A stretch of DNA of 6,200 nucleotides, from positions 1 through 6,200 of the forward strand of contig CABRSG010000142.1 of the NCBI GenBank assembly GCA_902473545.1, in the 5' to 3' direction. Made by a program: the position numbers and the translations under genes. The notes under the pieces were generated by a model that saw only the letters and a list, made by a program, of their open reading frames with translations, had not been told where the DNA came from and ran no database searches. Shown one piece after another: positions 1 to 5,202 of the stretch; position 1 is the stretch's first letter, and every line of letters starts with the position of its first letter. This stretch comes from an uncultured Lachnospiraceae bacterium. Lineage in GTDB: Bacteria; Bacillota; Clostridia; Lachnospirales; Lachnospiraceae.

Positions 1-9
1 TAAGTTGTA

Positions 10-40
10 GAGCCGTATACGAGACCCGTACGTACGGTTC
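10..40 (+). ncRNA. Group II intron domain V hairpin
   Basis: The 31-nt hairpin has an 8-bp lower stem, GAGCCGTA (10-17) with TACGGTTC (33-40). A two-nucleotide CG bulge (31-32) follows, then a 4-bp upper stem TACG/CGTA (18-21 and 27-30) closed by a five-base loop (22-26). The AGC catalytic triad sits at 11-13. The lower stem, the bulge and the triad are the hallmarks of domain V, the metal-binding catalytic core. The upper stem is shorter than in the usual 34-nt form. Confidence 0.88.
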
Positions 41-43
41 AAT

Positions 44-76
44 GGGAGGGGCGAGAAAATTATTCTCCCTCTACCC
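44..76 (+). ncRNA. Group II intron domain VI with branch-point adenosine
   Basis: A second hairpin starts three bases after domain V. GGG (44-46) pairs with CCC (74-76), A73 is left bulged, AGGGG (47-51) pairs with the CCTCT segment 68-72, C52 bulges, and GAGAA (53-57) pairs with 63-67. The loop is 58-62. A single bulged adenosine on the 3' strand of domain VI, a few bases before the intron end, is the classical branch point that attacks the 5' splice site to form the lariat. Confidence 0.8.
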
Positions 77-90
77 TATTAATAAATCTG

Positions 91-819
91 TCAGGAAACT
101 GTATGCTTGTTTAGCATGTCCTGGATCGCACTGCGGGTATAGGCGCCAAGAAATTTTTTGTCTTCCTTGCTCAGCTCCTTCGGATAAATTGGCTTGCCAT
201 ATTCAAGAATGACATGCACCGGTTTGATTTTGGGAATATGATTCTCAAAAATATTGTCGGAATTTGTGATTGCCATCGGAATGATCGCACAGCCTGTTTT
301 CTCTGCCATCTTCAGACTGCCCTCTTTAAAAGGAAGCAGCTCCGGCTCATGGTTTCTGGTGCCCTCCGGAAAGATGCAGATGGAAATTCCATCTTTGATT
401 TTCTGAATACCGGTGAGGATCGTTTTTAATCCCTGCTTAATATCCGTCCGGTTCAGAAACAGGCAGTGCAGGCGTTTCATCCAGGTGGAGAGCAGCGGGA
501 TCTTTTCCATGCTGTCCTTTGCCACGTAGCCGGTCAGTCCCGGACAACGGCAGTAGGTCATCAGAATATCAAAGTAGCTTCTGTGGTTTCCCACATAGAG
601 AACCGCTTCGTCCTTTGGTACATTTTCGTACCCGATTACCGTGATTTTCGCCCCGGTTTCCCAGAGAATAAACCGGAACATGGTCTGAATGATCCGCAGA
701 GAAGAAATATCCCGCGCGCGCGGATTAAATTTTCCAACGATCCATTCTGCGATCAAAAGCGGAATCGATAAAATTAGAAAACCGATGACGGTAGTCGCAA
801 CAATCAGAAAACGTATCAT
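91..819 (-). CDS. plsC: 1-acyl-sn-glycerol-3-phosphate acyltransferase (PlsC family)
   Basis: This 242-residue membrane-associated acyltransferase should transfer an acyl group to the sn-2 position of lysophosphatidic acid, giving phosphatidic acid for membrane phospholipid synthesis. All four LPLAT blocks are visible: NHRSYFD at 78-84 (HX4D, H79 and D84), FLNRTD at 121-126, FPEGTR at 150-155, and IIPMAI at 179-184. An N-terminal hydrophobic segment (about 3-28) probably anchors it on the cytoplasmic side. Length is typical. I chose the ATG at 817-819 because an AAGGGAGG lies 11 nt upstream. An upstream in-frame ATG at 849 would add ten residues but has no Shine-Dalgarno sequence. It is transcribed alone from its own promoter. 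No hairpin terminator is visible after the stop; the group II intron end begins almost immediately. The family is certain; the exact acyl acceptor is inferred. Confidence 0.93.
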   Translation of the reverse strand: MIRFLIVATTVIGFLILSIPLLIAEWIVGKFNPRARDISSLRIIQTMFRFILWETGAKITVIGYENVPKDEAVLYVGNHRSYFDILMTYCRCPGLTGYVAKDSMEKIPLLSTWMKRLHCLFLNRTDIKQGLKTILTGIQKIKDGISICIFPEGTRNHEPELLPFKEGSLKMAEKTGCAIIPMAITNSDNIFENHIPKIKPVHVILEYGKPIYPKELSKEDKKFLGAYTRSAIQDMLNKHTVS

Positions 820-830
820 AATATACAGAG

Positions 831-838
831 CCTCCCTT
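831..838 (-). promoter_or_regulatory. Ribosome binding site of plsC
   Basis: On the minus strand this reads AAGGGAGG, 11 nt before the ATG at 819. It decides the start in favour of that ATG over the in-frame ATG at 849, which has no comparable motif upstream. The spacing is a little long. Confidence 0.7.
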
Positions 839-923
839 GTAACACACATAACGAAACTACCGGATATTATTTGCGGCGCAGTGTGCGCAGATCTCCGGCA
901 GTCCGCCTGTTCATATATTGTCT

Positions 924-952
924 AGTATACAAAAAAAACGGACGAGTGGCAA
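924..952 (-). promoter_or_regulatory. Promoter of plsC
   Basis: Read on the minus strand, TTGCCA (947-952) is followed by exactly 17 bases and TATACT (924-929). Each hexamer has one mismatch to the sigma-A consensus. The spacer contains a run of eight T. Transcription would begin near 917, leaving a leader of about 100 nt before plsC. No riboswitch-like structure is obvious in that leader. Confidence 0.75.
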
Positions 953-982
953 GCTTTTTGGAAAAGGAAGGACAGGTTTTGT

Positions 983-1011
983 TTTACAAATTGTCCAAAC
1001 CGCATTATACT
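983..1011 (+). promoter_or_regulatory. Promoter of the substrate-binding protein-azlCD operon
   Basis: TTTACA (983-988), a 17-base spacer and TATACT (1006-1011) match the sigma-A consensus with one mismatch in each box. Initiation would fall near 1018, about 30 nt before the ATG. The -35 box lies inside an imperfect inverted repeat with outer arms GGACA (970-974) and TGTCC (992-996), which could be an operator. Confidence 0.78.
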
Positions 1012-1032
1012 ATTTCTATACGATGATGAATC

Positions 1033-1040
1033 AGGGAGGA
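1033..1040 (+). promoter_or_regulatory. Ribosome binding site that fixes the start of the substrate-binding protein
   Basis: AGGGAGGA ends 8 nt before the ATG at 1049, an ideal distance. The in-frame ATG at 1040 begins on the last base of this motif and so cannot use it. This is why the shorter start is preferred. Confidence 0.85.
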
Positions 1041-1048
1041 TGGAAAGG

Positions 1049-2005
1049 ATGAGAAAACGATTTTGGACGGCAGTTGCTGCGGCGGCAATGGCAGGAAGCG
1101 TCGGAAGTGCGGCGCAGGCGGAGGAGCCTTTTCGCGTCGGCATTTGTCAGCTGATACAGCATGAGGCGCTGGACAGTGCGACGCAGGGCTTTCGGGATGC
1201 GCTTAAGGAAAAGTTTGGAGAGAATATTATCATCGAGGAGCAGAATGCGCAGGGCGATTTTTATCTGTGTTCTACGATTATAAATAATTTTGTGGCGGGA
1301 AATGTGGATCTGATCCTGGCAAACGCCACGGCTTCCCTGCAGACGGCAGCCACCGCTACTAATCAGATTCCGATACTGGGAACGTCGGTCACAAAATATG
1401 AGGCGGCGCTGCAGCTGGATGATTTTGACGGCACGGTAGGCGGAAACATTTCAGGCACCTCCGATCTTGCCCCGCTCGACCAGCAGGCGGCAATGCTCCA
1501 GGAGCTGTTTCCGGAGGCGGAGACGGTGGGGCTTCTCTACTGCTCGGCAGAGCCGAATTCCGAGTATCAGATTAAAGTGATGACGGACGAGCTGCAGGCG
1601 CGCGGCTATACCTGCAAAGAATTTGGCTTTGCGGATTCTAATGATCTTGCTTCCGTGGCCACAAGCGCGACACAGGAATGCGATGTGATCTTTGTTCCGA
1701 CGGACAATACTGCGGCGGCAAATGCGGAGCTGATCGCCAACGTGTGCATTCCGGCGGGTATCCCGGTAGTTGCCGGGGAGGAGGGCATCTGCCGGAGCTG
1801 CGGGGTGGCGACGCTTTCCATTGACTATTATGATCTCGGCTATACCACCGGGCAGATGGCGATCCGCATTCTTGCGGACGGAGAGGATATCTCTGCGATG
1901 CCGATTGAATATGCGCCGGAGGTAACGAAGGAATACAATAAGGAAATTTGTGAAAAGCTTAATCTGGAAATCCCGGAAGACTATATAGAATTACAGATGG
2001 AGTGA
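1049..2005 (+). CDS. ABC transporter substrate-binding protein (PF04392/TrpX-like)
   Basis: This is a 318-residue extracytoplasmic solute-binding protein of the ABC_sub_bind type, the family that includes the tryptophan binder TrpX. Family signatures are QHEALD (37-42), NAQGD (66-70), the SGTSDL hinge stretch (135-140), VPTDN (216-220), AGEEG (242-246) and IDYYDLG (258-264), in a two-lobe periplasmic-binding fold. The N-terminus (RKR, then an alanine-rich core) is a signal peptide with a likely type I cleavage after AQA (22-24). There is no lipobox cysteine, so it would not be lipid-anchored, which is unusual for a Gram-positive binding protein. The predicted mature chain has nine cysteines. 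It is the first gene of an operon; azlC starts 10 nt after the stop. No ABC permease or ATPase of the usual TrpXYZ set is nearby. An amino-acid ligand, possibly branched-chain or aromatic, is inferred from context only. Confidence 0.9.
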   Translation: MRKRFWTAVAAAAMAGSVGSAAQAEEPFRVGICQLIQHEALDSATQGFRDALKEKFGENIIIEEQNAQGDFYLCSTIINNFVAGNVDLILANATASLQTAATATNQIPILGTSVTKYEAALQLDDFDGTVGGNISGTSDLAPLDQQAAMLQELFPEAETVGLLYCSAEPNSEYQIKVMTDELQARGYTCKEFGFADSNDLASVATSATQECDVIFVPTDNTAAANAELIANVCIPAGIPVVAGEEGICRSCGVATLSIDYYDLGYTTGQMAIRILADGEDISAMPIEYAPEVTKEYNKEICEKLNLEIPEDYIELQME

Positions 2006-2015
2006 GGGATAGAAA

Positions 2016-2720
2016 GTGGGAAAGATAAAAAAGGCGTTTATTGCGGCGTTCCCGCATACGATCCCGATTTTTGCCGGGTTCTGGTTTCTCGGTCTGACCT
2101 ACGGAATCTATATGAATGTATCGGGGTTCAGCTTCTGGTACCCGATGGTGATGAGCGTCACGATTTTTGCCGGTTCTATGGAATTTGTTACCTGCAATAT
2201 GCTTCTGGGGGCATTCGATCCGCTGCAGGCGTTTGTGATGACGCTGATGATCAATGCGCGCCACCTGTTTTACGGCATCTCCATGCTGGACAAATTTAAG
2301 GGGACAGGCTGGAAAAAGTTTTATCTGATCTTCGGAATGTGCGATGAGACATTTTCCATCAATTATACGGCGAAGATACCGGAAGATGTGGACCGCGGCT
2401 GGTTTATGACCGCTGTCACCCTTCTCAACCAGTGCTACTGGTTTCTGGGAGCGACGCTTGGCGGGATTTTCGGCTCTTTTCTGACCTTCAACACGGAGGG
2501 ACTGGATTTTGTAATGACGGCAATGTTTGTGGTGATCTTTATGGAGCAATGGCTGAAGGATAAAGATCACACCAGTGCGCTTCTGGGAATTGCGATATCG
2601 CTTCTGTGCCTGGTCGCTTTTGGAGCCGACAATTTTATCATTCCGTCCATGCTGGGAATACTCGGCGTACTGACGCTTTTGCGTGGGAAATTTGAGAGAG
2701 AGGAGGCGGTGCAGCTATGA
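2016..2720 (+). CDS. azlC: AzlC family branched-chain amino acid transport protein
   Basis: This 234-residue polytopic inner-membrane protein is the large subunit of the two-component AzlCD system. In Bacillus AzlCD exports branched-chain amino acids and their analogues, and the E. coli homologue YgaZH exports valine. Family stretches are visible: FAGSMEF (51-57), NARHLFYG (80-87), DETFSI (110-115) and the long LDFVMTAMFVVIFMEQW segment (163-179). Five or more hydrophobic stretches fit a membrane protein of this family, and the length is normal. Translation starts at a GTG, 6 nt after GAGGGA, which overlaps the stop codon of the upstream gene; the two are probably co-expressed. The stop overlaps the azlD start by 4 nt (ATGA), implying translational coupling. 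Which amino acid it moves, and in which direction, cannot be read from the sequence. Confidence 0.93.
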   Translation: MGKIKKAFIAAFPHTIPIFAGFWFLGLTYGIYMNVSGFSFWYPMVMSVTIFAGSMEFVTCNMLLGAFDPLQAFVMTLMINARHLFYGISMLDKFKGTGWKKFYLIFGMCDETFSINYTAKIPEDVDRGWFMTAVTLLNQCYWFLGATLGGIFGSFLTFNTEGLDFVMTAMFVVIFMEQWLKDKDHTSALLGIAISLLCLVAFGADNFIIPSMLGILGVLTLLRGKFEREEAVQL

Positions 2721-3043
2721 CGCTCACACAGCAGATCATAACGATCGGTGTGGTTGTCCTGGGAACGATGCTGACGCGGTTCCTGCCGTTTCTGCTCTTT
2801 CCGGCAGGAAAACCGACGCCAAAATACATACAATATCTCGGAAAGGTGCTTCCGGCAGCAGTGTTTGGAATGCTGATCATCTACTGCCTGAAAAATGTTT
2901 CCGTTTTTTCCGGAAGTCATGCCCTGCCGGAGCTGATCTCGATTGCAGCGGTGATCGCGCTGCATCTGTGGAAACGGCAGATGCTGCTCTCAATCGCCGG
3001 CGGAACGGTTCTCTATATGCTGCTTGTGCAGTTTATTTTTTAG
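2717..3043 (+). CDS. azlD: AzlD family branched-chain amino acid transport protein
   Basis: This small 108-residue membrane protein is the partner of AzlC (YgaH-type). It has about four hydrophobic segments and the family motifs TRFLPF (20-25), LGKVLPAAVFGMLIIYCL (41-58) and HLWKRQMLLSIAGGTVLYMLL (83-103). The ATG overlaps the azlC stop in an ATGA, with a purine-rich GAGAGAGGAGG upstream. The conserved C-terminal GTVLYMLL argues that the 3' end is genuine. The last 54 bp also encode the end of the 4Fe-4S protein on the opposite strand. No terminator hairpin is visible after the stop, so transcripts from the two strands probably run into each other's coding region. Confidence 0.92.
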   Translation: MTLTQQIITIGVVVLGTMLTRFLPFLLFPAGKPTPKYIQYLGKVLPAAVFGMLIIYCLKNVSVFSGSHALPELISIAAVIALHLWKRQMLLSIAGGTVLYMLLVQFIF

Positions 3044-3904
3044 GAAGCGCCTTGTTTCGTCAGCTTTTGCAGAATGCCCGAATCCGAGATAAATCGCCTG
3101 TGCAGGGCAGGCGTCGCGGCATTCGCCGCAGCGGATGCATTCCGCAGAATCGGGATGCTTTACCGGATCAACATCCATTTTACAGACGTGGGCGCATTTC
3201 TGGCAGCCCACGCATTTTTTTTCGTCTACCTCCAGATGATAAATACTGATCTTATTCAGCAGTCCGTAAATTGCGCCGAGCGGACACATTGCCTTGCAGA
3301 AAAAGCGGTAAATGGACATACAGCCGACGATCGTCAGTATCAGAATCGCCGCTTTCAGACTGAACAGCTCCCCGATAACGGCGCGAAGCCGCGGATTGGA
3401 AAGAAGCAGCGGAATACCGCCCTCCAGTGTCCCGGCAGGGCAGATAAATTCACAGAACGCCGGTTTTCCCATGCCCATATAATCGGTGGCGACGATCGGC
3501 AGTAAAATGACAAAAATCACCAGTATCGCGTATTTCAGATAGCGCAGAGGCTTTGGCAGCCTGCCTTTTGGGAACGGGATTTTGTGCAGCAGCTCCTGCA
3601 GCAGCCCGAAAGGACAGAAAGAACCGCAGATCGCGCGCCCAAAGAGCACGCCGACTGCAAGTAAAAATCCAACCACGTAAAAGCTGAATTTAAAATTCAT
3701 GGAGCCGCTGACCGCCTGCAGCGCACCGATAGGGCAGGCGAGCGTCGCTGCCGGGCAGGAATAGCAATTCAGCCCCGGATTGCAGAACTGCTTCCAGGAG
3801 CCGGTGTACAAACTGCCGCTTTTAAAATTTCCCAGGTGAATGTTGGAGAATCCAAACGCGGCAATCTGAATCAGCTTTCGTTTTACAGCATTTGTAAATT
3901 TCAT
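2990..3904 (-). CDS. Membrane-bound 4Fe-4S polyferredoxin-like protein (NapH/YccM type)
   Basis: This 304-residue protein combines membrane helices (about 72-90, 124-140 and 183-198) with many cysteines. An N-terminal cluster holds C41, C47, C50 and C57. Three CxxxCP motifs lie at 93-97, 151-155 and 203-207, as in NapH/NosR-type electron-transfer proteins. Two ferredoxin 4Fe-4S motifs lie near the C-terminus: C231-C234-C237-C241 and C256-C259-C262-C266. Such proteins pass electrons across or along the membrane. It is last in the tlpA-CXXC-FeS operon, starting 6 nt after the preceding stop, with GGGG at the end of that gene as a weak ribosome binding site. By context I infer that it feeds electrons to the CXXC mini-protein and TlpA-like thioredoxin. 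The family is confident; the donor and acceptor are not known. Its 3' end overlaps azlD by 54 bp. Confidence 0.9.
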   Translation of the reverse strand: MKFTNAVKRKLIQIAAFGFSNIHLGNFKSGSLYTGSWKQFCNPGLNCYSCPAATLACPIGALQAVSGSMNFKFSFYVVGFLLAVGVLFGRAICGSFCPFGLLQELLHKIPFPKGRLPKPLRYLKYAILVIFVILLPIVATDYMGMGKPAFCEFICPAGTLEGGIPLLLSNPRLRAVIGELFSLKAAILILTIVGCMSIYRFFCKAMCPLGAIYGLLNKISIYHLEVDEKKCVGCQKCAHVCKMDVDPVKHPDSAECIRCGECRDACPAQAIYLGFGHSAKADETRRFLKNKLHKQHIENRSAGD

Positions 3905-3910
3905 ATGTAG

Positions 3911-4057
3911 TTACCCCAGTCCGATACATTCCATGCAGATATAGATTGCCTTGTTCAGAACGAGCGCCACCTCGCCGCGGGAGACGCCGTAAATAAGAAA
4001 CAGCACAGCGGCAGCAAGCGCGCCCGCCTGGAGATGGCGCTTTGCGCGGCTACTCAT
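3911..4057 (-). CDS. CD1871A-type small CXXC-motif membrane protein
   Basis: This 48-residue protein has a basic start (SSRAKRH), a single hydrophobic helix (about 10-24), a YGVSRGEVALVLNKA stretch (23-37) and a terminal CMEC motif (C41, C44) followed by IGLG. It matches my recollection of the CD1871A family of CXXC mini-proteins found in Clostridia. The frame stays open upstream to an ATG at 4168, but that part lies inside the tlpA-like gene. I chose the ATG at 4057 because it overlaps the tlpA-like stop (ATGAGTAG, 8 nt) and has GGAG 10 nt upstream, a typical coupled start. With the helix inserted, the CXXC pair would lie close to the membrane surface. Its role is not established. Its position between a thioredoxin and an iron-sulfur membrane protein suggests a dithiol relay (inference). 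Confidence 0.85.
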   Translation of the reverse strand: MSSRAKRHLQAGALAAAVLFLIYGVSRGEVALVLNKAIYICMECIGLG

Positions 4058-4619
4058 CTGCGGATGTCTCCGGAAATTCCGTCTTGTATTTTTCGATGCG
4101 TTCTTTATAGGCGTCCACGTCTGCGCCCTCGATCCATTGTCCGAGGATTTTGCCGTCCTTATCAACAAAGAATGTGCTCGGCACGCCGGTCACGGAAGAG
4201 AGAAATTCCGTGAAATCCTCATTGGCGATCAGATGCGTAAATCCGGCATCCGCCTTTTCCGTGATCTGACTGGCAAGATCAAGATTCGTCTGCGAAACCT
4301 CGTTCTTCTGATCTATAATGTCGATGACAAGTCCGATCATCTGCATGTTCTCCGGAAGCTCCTGCGCAAGCTCGCCAAGCTCCGGCATCTCGGCGATGCA
4401 GGGAGAGCAGAAGGTGCCCCAGACATTCACCATCGTAATATCCTTATCTGCAAAAACATCCTCTGTCACCTCGTTGCCCTCGATATCCTGCGTCGTGAAC
4501 GCGGGAACCTCTGTCGGGAGCTTGTCGCTGTCCCATAGCATTGCTCCGGCAGAAGAACCGGAGAGGGTGAAGAGAAGGGCAGCGCAGGACAGCGCCGCGG
4601 CAAATTTTTTCTTTAACAT
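4050..4619 (-). CDS. TlpA-like extracytoplasmic thioredoxin (thiol-disulfide oxidoreductase)
   Basis: This 189-residue protein belongs to the TlpA/ResA/AhpC-TSA thioredoxin-like group. It has a signal sequence (LKKK, hydrophobic core to about 20, possible cleavage after SAGA at 26). The redox motif CSPC (71-74) sits in NVWGTFCSPCIAEMPEL, which matches the usual WATWCPPC context. The cis-proline loop is GVPSTFF (P147), followed by VDKDGKI. It should act outside the cytoplasmic membrane, reducing or exchanging disulfides, for example in metal-site or cytochrome maturation. The ATG at 4619 is preferred because GAGG lies 7 nt upstream and a signal peptide follows directly. An in-frame ATG at 4700 lies upstream of the predicted promoter. 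It is first in an operon with the CXXC mini-protein and the 4Fe-4S membrane protein. No ccdA/dsbD-type reductase is in view. Confidence 0.9.
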   Translation of the reverse strand: MLKKKFAAALSCAALLFTLSGSSAGAMLWDSDKLPTEVPAFTTQDIEGNEVTEDVFADKDITMVNVWGTFCSPCIAEMPELGELAQELPENMQMIGLVIDIIDQKNEVSQTNLDLASQITEKADAGFTHLIANEDFTEFLSSVTGVPSTFFVDKDGKILGQWIEGADVDAYKERIEKYKTEFPETSADE

Positions 4620-4665
4620 AATACAACCTCGCTTTCCTTTTTTTAAAATGTCTGAATCTGCTTTC

Positions 4666-4694
4666 ATTGTAATGGATTGGCGAAGGAAAAGCAA
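4666..4694 (-). promoter_or_regulatory. Promoter of the tlpA-like redox operon
   Basis: On the minus strand TTGCTT (4689-4694), a 17-base spacer and TACAAT (4666-4671) give a plausible sigma-A promoter. Initiation near 4659 leaves a leader of about 40 nt. This position excludes the in-frame ATG at 4700 as the start. The -35 box touches the palindrome at 4694-4711. Confidence 0.65.
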
Positions 4695-4711
4695 ATTCAT
4701 TTTTATGAATT
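4694..4711. promoter_or_regulatory. Palindrome AATTCAT-TTTT-ATGAATT, possible operator
   Basis: A perfect 7-bp inverted repeat (4694-4700 and 4705-4711) with a TTTT centre abuts the -35 box of the redox operon. It lies in the space between that operon and the divergent lipoprotein gene. It is AT-rich and not followed by a T run, so a protein-binding site is more likely than a terminator. The regulator is unknown. An 18-nt AT-rich palindrome could also arise by chance. Confidence 0.4.
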
Positions 4712-4776
4712 AACTGTGAAGAAGCATATGCGGGGAAGCTGTTTCATAAGCATATAAAAAAGAAATGTGGGAAGCT

Positions 4777-5193
4777 ATGAAGTATTTGTGGAAAAAAGTG
4801 TGTTTCTGTCTGCTTTTGCTGGGAGTGACTGCGATGCTTGCCGGATGCGGGGAGACAGAGCCGGAGGGGAAAATCCGTGATCTGGAATTTACGGTTCTTG
4901 AGGAGAGCGACATACCGAAGGCGCTTGCCGAGGTGATTGAGGAGAACAAACAAAAAGAGATGAAGCTGAGCTACCAGAACGAAGGCTATCTTTACATAGC
5001 GCGGGGCTTTGGAGAGCAGAAAACCGGCGGGTACAGCATTTCCGTACCGCAGTTTTATCTTGCCGAGGATGGTATCCATGTAAAATTTGAGCTGATCGGT
5101 CCGCAGAGCGGAACGGAGATCAAGGAGGAAGCCTCCTATCCGTATATTGTCATCAAAACAGAGGGGCTGGACGAGACGATTATGTTTGAGTGA
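4777..5193 (+). CDS. PrcB-like lipoprotein (protease-complex subunit family)
   Basis: This 138-residue lipoprotein has a basic N-terminus (KYLWKK), a hydrophobic core and a perfect lipobox LAGC (21-24), so it should be lipid-anchored at C24 on the outer face of the membrane. The C-terminal part resembles the PrcB C-terminal domain (PF14343): GYLYIARGFGEQKTGGYSISV (70-90), then a beta-rich stretch and SYPYIVIK (120-127). The founding PrcB is part of the Treponema denticola dentilisin protease complex, but no protease gene is visible here, so the role is open. The ATG at 4777 gives a compact signal peptide and has GGGA 4 nt upstream. An ATG at 4765 would add four residues (MWEA) and cannot be ruled out. 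No convincing promoter was found just upstream. It ends before a strong hairpin terminator. The family call comes from motif memory. Confidence 0.75.
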   Translation: MKYLWKKVCFCLLLLGVTAMLAGCGETEPEGKIRDLEFTVLEESDIPKALAEVIEENKQKEMKLSYQNEGYLYIARGFGEQKTGGYSISVPQFYLAEDGIHVKFELIGPQSGTEIKEEASYPYIVIKTEGLDETIMFE

Positions 5194-5202
5194 TTTAAAG
5201 GA

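Larger units (their letters stand above)
1..79 (+). mobile_element. 3' end of a group II intron, truncated by window edge
   Basis: The first 79 bases carry the two catalytic 3' domains of a group II self-splicing intron, domain V and domain VI, in the right order and spacing. Domain I to IV and any intron-encoded reverse transcriptase would lie to the left of the window. The intron RNA is on the + strand, opposite to the neighbouring plsC gene. Its probable 3' splice site is near position 79, because the sequence after the bulged branch adenosine at 73 reads CCCTAT and bacterial group II introns usually end in AY about 7 nt after that adenosine. The exon therefore resumes only about a dozen bases beyond the plsC stop codon. 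The exact splice position and the intron class are inferred. A fragment rather than a complete intron cannot be excluded. Confidence 0.85.

Noticed and set aside
102..116. ATGCT-N5-AGCAT hairpin near the plsC 3' end as a terminator
   Set aside because: The stem is only 5 bp, lies inside the coding region and has no T run after it.
1040..1048. Upstream ATG for the substrate-binding protein
   Set aside because: The ATG begins on the last base of the Shine-Dalgarno motif, leaving no spacing; the ATG at 1049 has ideal spacing.
1959..2570. 203-residue minus-strand open frame opposite azlC
   Set aside because: It is antisense to a confidently identified membrane protein; the composition (many His, Lys, Arg, Gln) is that of a reversed hydrophobic gene.
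2683..3249. 188-residue + strand open frame spanning azlD and the end of the 4Fe-4S gene
   Set aside because: It overlaps two well-supported genes in another frame, is rich in Arg, Ala and Cys without family features, and lacks a suitable start context.
4058..4168. N-terminal extension of the CXXC mini-protein (85-residue version)
   Set aside because: It lies entirely within the tlpA-like coding region in another frame, is polar and basic without family resemblance, and a coupled start exists at 4057.
4318..4713. 131-residue + strand open frame opposite the tlpA-like gene
   Set aside because: It is a shadow of the tlpA-like gene, with no ribosome binding site or recognisable domain.
4754..4759. 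TATAAA as -10 box of the PrcB-like gene
   Set aside because: No acceptable -35 hexamer lies 16-18 bp upstream, and it is too close to the start codon.
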